From Chitinophaga pinensis (GTDB lineage Bacteria > Bacteroidota > Bacteroidia > SXHM01): a DNA stretch of 9,086 nucleotides. The position numbers and the translations under genes are program-made. Below the pieces are notes generated by a model, which had not been told where the DNA came from, made no database searches, and worked only from the letters and a program-made list of their open reading frames with translations. The stretch is taken from positions 1 to 9,086 of the forward strand of contig CAMDBK010000101.1 in NCBI GenBank assembly GCA_945889235.1. The letters are read 5' to 3'. Positions within the stretch are counted from its first letter, which is position 1. Every line of letters begins with the position of its first letter. Shown here in pieces: positions 5,630-9,086 of the stretch.

Positions 5630-7552
5630 CTACTTCTTGCCGGCATTCTGCTTAACAAAATTGTTATTCTTCATCAAGCCTTCCTGTGTAAGTTTTCCTT
5701 CTTTATTGTAAAGTTTGCCTGGCCCGTTAATAGTATCGTTTACCCACGTAGCATGCAGTACACTTCCGTCAGCCATGTGAATTATTCCGGCACCATTTCT
5801 TACGTTATTTTTAAATTCGCCTTCAAACTTCATTCCGTTGGGCCAGGTAAAAACACCATAGCCACTGCGCGCATCATTTACCCAATCGCCTTCATAAGTT
5901 GTTCCGTCTGCATAATTCGAGCTGCCTTTTCCATTGCGCTTTCCGTTTGCCATTCCACCAACATAACCGCGGTCGTGATTTATTTCAAACAGGTAAGTGT
6001 CGGGATTTTTCATCTGTTTAACCAGCTTAAATTTTTCAGGATTTTTTTGTACAGCCGGATATAAATATCTGCCTGTTGAACCAAACCCTAATTGTTCAAT
6101 CACAAGATGAGTTGCACCCACCTCTTTCATGTTATTAATAAGGCTGTCGGCATTATTAGAGTTAAGAAAATTAGTAACTCTTCTATCGGCATACAGAAAA
6201 AATAATTCGGGTTTGCGGCAAACAACTACTGCATCTTTCGGAAGATTTTTTTTAGCAAATTTTGCCAGTTCAAAATAATTGGTGTACGCAGGATTCATCA
6301 TTCCCTTGGCATAAGCTTGCAGGTATTTTATTCCACCTTTTTCAACGTAAATAAATGCAAGAAAAATAAAGGGTAAAAAAACAATGCGGAAGTTTTCGGA
6401 AAGTTTAATTTTATTACCGAGCCAGTTTAATCCCTCATAAACAGGGAGAATCAGCAATAAATAAATGAACGGAATTGCCGGTAAAATAAACCGCGTTCCG
6501 TACCATGCATCGGGCCAAAGCGCAACAATAAAGGCTGTTCCCACTAAGTACGCGATAACCAGCCAACGATATTTTTTGAGTGTAAACAAACCCAAAATCC
6601 CCAGCAGCGACAGAAAAATTCCAAAAGCCCATTTGTGGTCTTCGGGTTTTGATTTGTTATAATTTTCAATTTTATAACACATTACCGCACTCGGTATTTC
6701 CATGGAAACATAGCGTTTCACATTTTTTTCAACGCGTGTAATCCAGTTTTTTCCTTCCATTTTTCCCAACTCAGGACGATATGGATTTACCATCGACAGC
6801 TGATGTTCATACGAACCTCCTCCCAATGATTTACTTCTTAAATACCACGGCAAAGCCAGCAGAATAAAAACTGCCGCAGAAATTCCGGCCAGCTTCCATT
6901 TGCGTTCAAAAAGAAAATACAATATCACACCGCCCACCAGTGATATTCCTGCGGTGCGTATGTAATAGCTGGCCATCATAAAAAAAAGCATGAGCCAGAA
7001 ATTATAATCTTTGAATGAAAATTCATCCTTGTTTATGCGCATCAAAAACAACACGGTTGCCAGTGAAGTAAACAGAAAAGGAATTTCAGACATGGCAATT
7101 GTTGAGAAATTAAGCAGGTGAAGATTCAATGCCGACAGCAGCGTGATAACAAAAGAAAGATGCTTGTTTCCTGTAAGCGAAATAAGAATGAAGTAAAGGA
7201 GAACCATACTGCCAAAAAGAAAAAAGCCGTTAGCCTTATTCATCACTTCAATATCGTCACCAAAAACTGTCATCACGCCAGCGGAAATAAACGAATACCC
7301 GGGAGGATAGTGGTTGGCAGGTTCCTGCGAAGGCTGATGAATATTGGTGTATCCTTTACCCTCCATAAACGCTTTTGCATTTATGTAATACACCGCATTA
7401 TCGCCTCCGAGGTAAAGTTTTTTGTCGTAAACCTTGTTGTAAACCTGAACAATTACAACGAGCAGAGCAACAATGTAAACTGCATGTATCCACCATGAAT
7501 TAACAGGTGATGATTTTACTTCTTTTGTTTTGGATTTTGTTTTTACTGCCAT
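5630..7552 (-). CDS. GT-C (family 39-like) membrane glycosyltransferase fused to C-terminal MORN repeats
   Basis: A 640-residue protein. After a short basic cytoplasmic start, residues 20-38 are the first membrane helix. The first external loop carries the GT-C signature: LGGDNAVYYINAKAF with candidate catalytic Asp51, then NHYPPGYSFI (80-89). About ten further helices follow up to residue 403, including YYIRTAGISLVGGVILYF and YGTRFILPAIPFIYLLLIL (351-369), the typical ArnT/PMT core. Residues 420-525 are an external soluble domain (KKNLPKDAVVVCRKPELFFLYADRRV). These enzymes move a sugar from a polyprenyl-phosphate donor to an acceptor on the periplasmic side. Residues 530-633 (5654-5965) are three to four 23-residue MORN repeats: YEGDWVNDARSGYGVFTWPNG, FEGEFKNNVRNGAGIIHMADG, and a degenerate LHATWVNDTINGPGKLYNKEG. 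The fusion is uninterrupted. Acceptor and sugar are unknown. The carboxypeptidase gene follows 6 bases downstream. Confidence 0.88.
   Translation of the reverse strand: MAVKTKSKTKEVKSSPVNSWWIHAVYIVALLVVIVQVYNKVYDKKLYLGGDNAVYYINAKAFMEGKGYTNIHQPSQEPANHYPPGYSFISAGVMTVFGDDIEVMNKANGFFLFGSMVLLYFILISLTGNKHLSFVITLLSALNLHLLNFSTIAMSEIPFLFTSLATVLFLMRINKDEFSFKDYNFWLMLFFMMASYYIRTAGISLVGGVILYFLFERKWKLAGISAAVFILLALPWYLRSKSLGGGSYEHQLSMVNPYRPELGKMEGKNWITRVEKNVKRYVSMEIPSAVMCYKIENYNKSKPEDHKWAFGIFLSLLGILGLFTLKKYRWLVIAYLVGTAFIVALWPDAWYGTRFILPAIPFIYLLLILPVYEGLNWLGNKIKLSENFRIVFLPFIFLAFIYVEKGGIKYLQAYAKGMMNPAYTNYFELAKFAKKNLPKDAVVVCRKPELFFLYADRRVTNFLNSNNADSLINNMKEVGATHLVIEQLGFGSTGRYLYPAVQKNPEKFKLVKQMKNPDTYLFEINHDRGYVGGMANGKRNGKGSSNYADGTTYEGDWVNDARSGYGVFTWPNGMKFEGEFKNNVRNGAGIIHMADGSVLHATWVNDTINGPGKLYNKEGKLTQEGLMKNNNFVKQNAGKK
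5654..5965 (-). other. MORN-repeat domain region of the glycosyltransferase gene
   Basis: This segment encodes three to four MORN units of about 23 residues (pattern Y/F-E-G-x-W/F ... G-x-G-x-x-x-x-x-x-G) at residues 530-633. The first (YVGGMANGKRNGKG) and last (EGLMKNNNF) are degenerate. With an N-terminus in the cytoplasm the side on which the domain lies depends on the number of helices; homology to ArnT-type enzymes would place it in the periplasm together with the preceding soluble domain. Confidence 0.85.
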
Positions 7553-7563
7553 AAAAGCATTCT

Positions 7564-7578
7564 AAGTACCGGGTACTT
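7564..7578. promoter_or_regulatory. Perfect short palindrome upstream of the glycosyltransferase operon
   Basis: aagtacc (7564-7570) and ggtactt (7572-7578) form a 7-base perfect inverted repeat around one G. It ends 12 bases before the glycosyltransferase start codon (7552) in the 56-base gap after the T9SS gene. The position and odd-centred symmetry fit an operator or a weak transcription-ending hairpin of the upstream gene. There is no long T tract and no exact TAnnTTTG box in the gap; on the minus strand taatttttg (about 7585-7593) has one base too many. Confidence 0.3.
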
Positions 7579-7608
7579 TAATTCAAAAATTAAACGTTTT
7601 GTTTGTAC

Positions 7609-9086
7609 TTACCTTATCAACTGGAAAAAGCCATGATACTCCGCATCCTTGATTCTGAGGATGTAGAAATAGGTGCCTTCGTCTGCATCTTTCTTATCGT
7701 TAATTTTTCCATTCCAGCACTCACTTGATTTATCGGTTTCATAAATTTTGCGGCCCCAGCGGTTGTAAATAATCATATAAAAACAATTGTCATACGCTGT
7801 ACCAAAATTAAAAGCACCATACTCCGTAAGAAAACATTCATTTAAATTATCACCGTTTGGCGTGAAAATATTAGGAATAGAATCAGGGTTGAAATTTATT
7901 ATGGCAACACCAGAAGTATCAAAACGCAGAGTATCAGCGCAACCTGTTGCATTAAGCGTAATGAAGGTAATCGTGTCGTTATTGTCAAACATATTATAAT
8001 TATGCTCAGGATTTGCATCGGTTGAAGTAGCTTCACCGCCAAAATCCCAGAAGAATTGGGTGGCATCCGGAGTTGTATTGGTGAATTTTGCATGAACTCC
8101 TTCACATGCAGGTGTAAGTTCCAGTGTAAAACTTGATGGGTCTTTTCCTACAGTAATGGTAACTGAATCTGTTTTATAACAAGGAATAACGCTGGATCCT
8201 ATTGAATCAGTCAGATAATAAGTTGTAGTAACAACAGGAAAGGCCAATGGGTTTGAAATATTCGGGTTACTTAATCCGGTTACTGGTGTCCAACGATATA
8301 TATGACCGACAGAAGCAGTATCACCAAGCTGAATAGTATCACCTAAACAAATGCTGGTTGAGTTTCCTGCAAATGTATTCAGGTCACCATTTAATACGGT
8401 AATGATTGCATACGAAGTATCAGTAAAAGCAAGCCCAGCACAGGTTGTGCTGTCATAACCAATTACCATCACTGTAAAAGTTCCGGTGTCGGTATAAAGA
8501 TGTGATGGATCTTCCAACGTGGATGTATCTCCATCACCAAAATCCCAGTAAAACCCTTGTGCATTTACACCGTTAGCAAGAAAATTAACATTAAAAGGTG
8601 CGCAACCTGTTGATGATATATTATCAACTTCCACATTTACATCTACATCTGAAAGTTGAATGCGAAATTTAATTGCGCCTTCATTACAGTTAGTACTGTT
8701 GTTGGTATTTGACCATACACCGGGAGTTGTAGGAAACATATCACTTCCACCGCAACCGGCACAAACTGCTTCATAAATAATTCCGCTTTTATCAAAACGA
8801 CTTGTGCCGCCATCAACGTGTTCAGCAACTCCGTTTCCGCCAAAAAAAGTTCCGTATAACAAGGCAGTGGCATCCGTTTCCAATACCATAAAATAAAAAT
8901 CACTGCCATCGGTTGAAAGCTGGTAGCCATCGCTGGTGGTTGCCATTCCTGTTGTGAAGCCAAGATTAGCTCCAAATCCATTGCTGGTGTTCACTGTGCC
9001 GCCCCAGCCTGCGATGTAAATTTTTTCACACACATCAACAAGTAATGCCGTAGGAGAAATATTTAACAATGTACCACCGTCACCAA
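7609..9086 (-). CDS. T9SS type B sorting-domain surface protein with PKD domains, 5' end cut by window edge
   Basis: The frame is open to the right edge (491 codons visible, beginning GDGGTLLNIS), so the N-terminus and signal peptide are missing. Counting from the edge, residues 1-145 resemble the SBBP-like beta-propeller repeats of large Bacteroidota surface proteins (VDVCEKIYIAGWGG, DKSGIIYEAVCAGCGG). Residues about 146-232 are a PKD domain (FYWDFGDGD, then DPSHLYTDTGTFTVMVIG). Residues 235-312 are an Ig-like module (CLGDTIQLGD, TPVTGLSNPNISNP, TTTYYLTDS). Residues 314-397 are a second PKD domain (FFWDFGGEATSTDANPEHNY). Residues 401-491 are the gliding motility-associated C-terminal domain (IPNIFTPNGDNLNE, IIYNRWGRKIYETD, WNGK, DEGTYFYILRIKD, GFFQLIR), a T9SS type B signal. 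The protein should be exported through the outer membrane and attached to or released at the surface. Several cysteines suggest disulfides. Confidence 0.92.
   Translation of the reverse strand, partial: GDGGTLLNISPTALLVDVCEKIYIAGWGGTVNTSNGFGANLGFTTGMATTSDGYQLSTDGSDFYFMVLETDATALLYGTFFGGNGVAEHVDGGTSRFDKSGIIYEAVCAGCGGSDMFPTTPGVWSNTNNSTNCNEGAIKFRIQLSDVDVNVEVDNISSTGCAPFNVNFLANGVNAQGFYWDFGDGDTSTLEDPSHLYTDTGTFTVMVIGYDSTTCAGLAFTDTSYAIITVLNGDLNTFAGNSTSICLGDTIQLGDTASVGHIYRWTPVTGLSNPNISNPLAFPVVTTTYYLTDSIGSSVIPCYKTDSVTITVGKDPSSFTLELTPACEGVHAKFTNTTPDATQFFWDFGGEATSTDANPEHNYNMFDNNDTITFITLNATGCADTLRFDTSGVAIINFNPDSIPNIFTPNGDNLNECFLTEYGAFNFGTAYDNCFYMIIYNRWGRKIYETDKSSECWNGKINDKKDADEGTYFYILRIKDAEYHGFFQLIR

Noticed and set aside
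5259..5711. Two abutting plus-strand open frames opposite the carboxypeptidase gene
   Set aside because: They are antisense to a complete M15 enzyme with intact zinc ligands; no independent support.
7118..7498. 126-residue plus-strand open frame opposite the glycosyltransferase
   Set aside because: It is antisense to the first membrane helices and external loop of the enzyme, with lysine/asparagine-rich composition and no recognisable domain; a shadow.
8643..8981. 112-residue minus-strand frame inside the T9SS surface protein
   Set aside because: It is a different frame of the same strand overlapping coding sequence for the SBBP-like region; composition is typical of a frame shadow.
4817..9086. 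Search for exosortase sorting signals at the C-termini of the neighbouring proteins
   Set aside because: The carboxypeptidase ends KGVNPECR, the glycosyltransferase ends in hydrophilic MORN sequence, and the surface protein has a T9SS type B domain; none has a terminal hydrophobic helix with a basic cluster.

Overview
The window looks like a chromosomal segment of a Bacteroidota bacterium, with an AT-rich base composition. The evidence is a gliding-motility/type IX secretion (T9SS) type B C-terminal domain, PKD-rich surface protein architecture, TTG-N19/21-TAnnTTTG promoters, no evident Shine-Dalgarno sequences, and short palindromic repeats of kinds I associate with Bacteroidota genomes. Nothing fixes the genus. 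No tRNA, rRNA, CRISPR array, transposase or phage gene is visible.

Left part (1-2143): a secreted protein of unknown function runs off the left edge on the minus strand (1-516). A second secreted unknown protein follows on the minus strand (689-1294). A hairpin terminator lies between them, and the promoter of the first gene is embedded in it. Divergent from these is a plus-strand outer-membrane beta-barrel protein (1400-2143).

Middle (2144-4816): a MuiA-family (DUF4140/DUF4139) protein (2369-4063) is bracketed by two copies of one palindromic repeat. A strong rho-independent terminator follows, and then directly a small exosortase/archaeosortase-family membrane protein (4212-4775) with an intact Cys-Arg-His triad. 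Its 3' end runs into a second type of palindromic repeat, which supplies its last codons and stop.

Right part (4817-9086, all minus strand): a T9SS type B surface protein with PKD domains enters from the right edge (7609-9086). It is followed by an unusual fusion of a GT-C (family 39-like) membrane glycosyltransferase with C-terminal MORN repeats (5630-7552). Six bases later comes a VanY-like D,D-carboxypeptidase lipoprotein (4817-5623). The last two are almost certainly one operon.

The shared theme is the cell envelope: export, surface anchoring, peptidoglycan trimming and lipid-linked sugar transfer. No single pathway can be proven from the sequence. The most interesting items are the glycosyltransferase-MORN fusion, the exosortase without a visible sorting substrate whose tail seems to derive from a repeat, the promoter inside a terminator hairpin, and three different palindromic repeat families within 9 kb.
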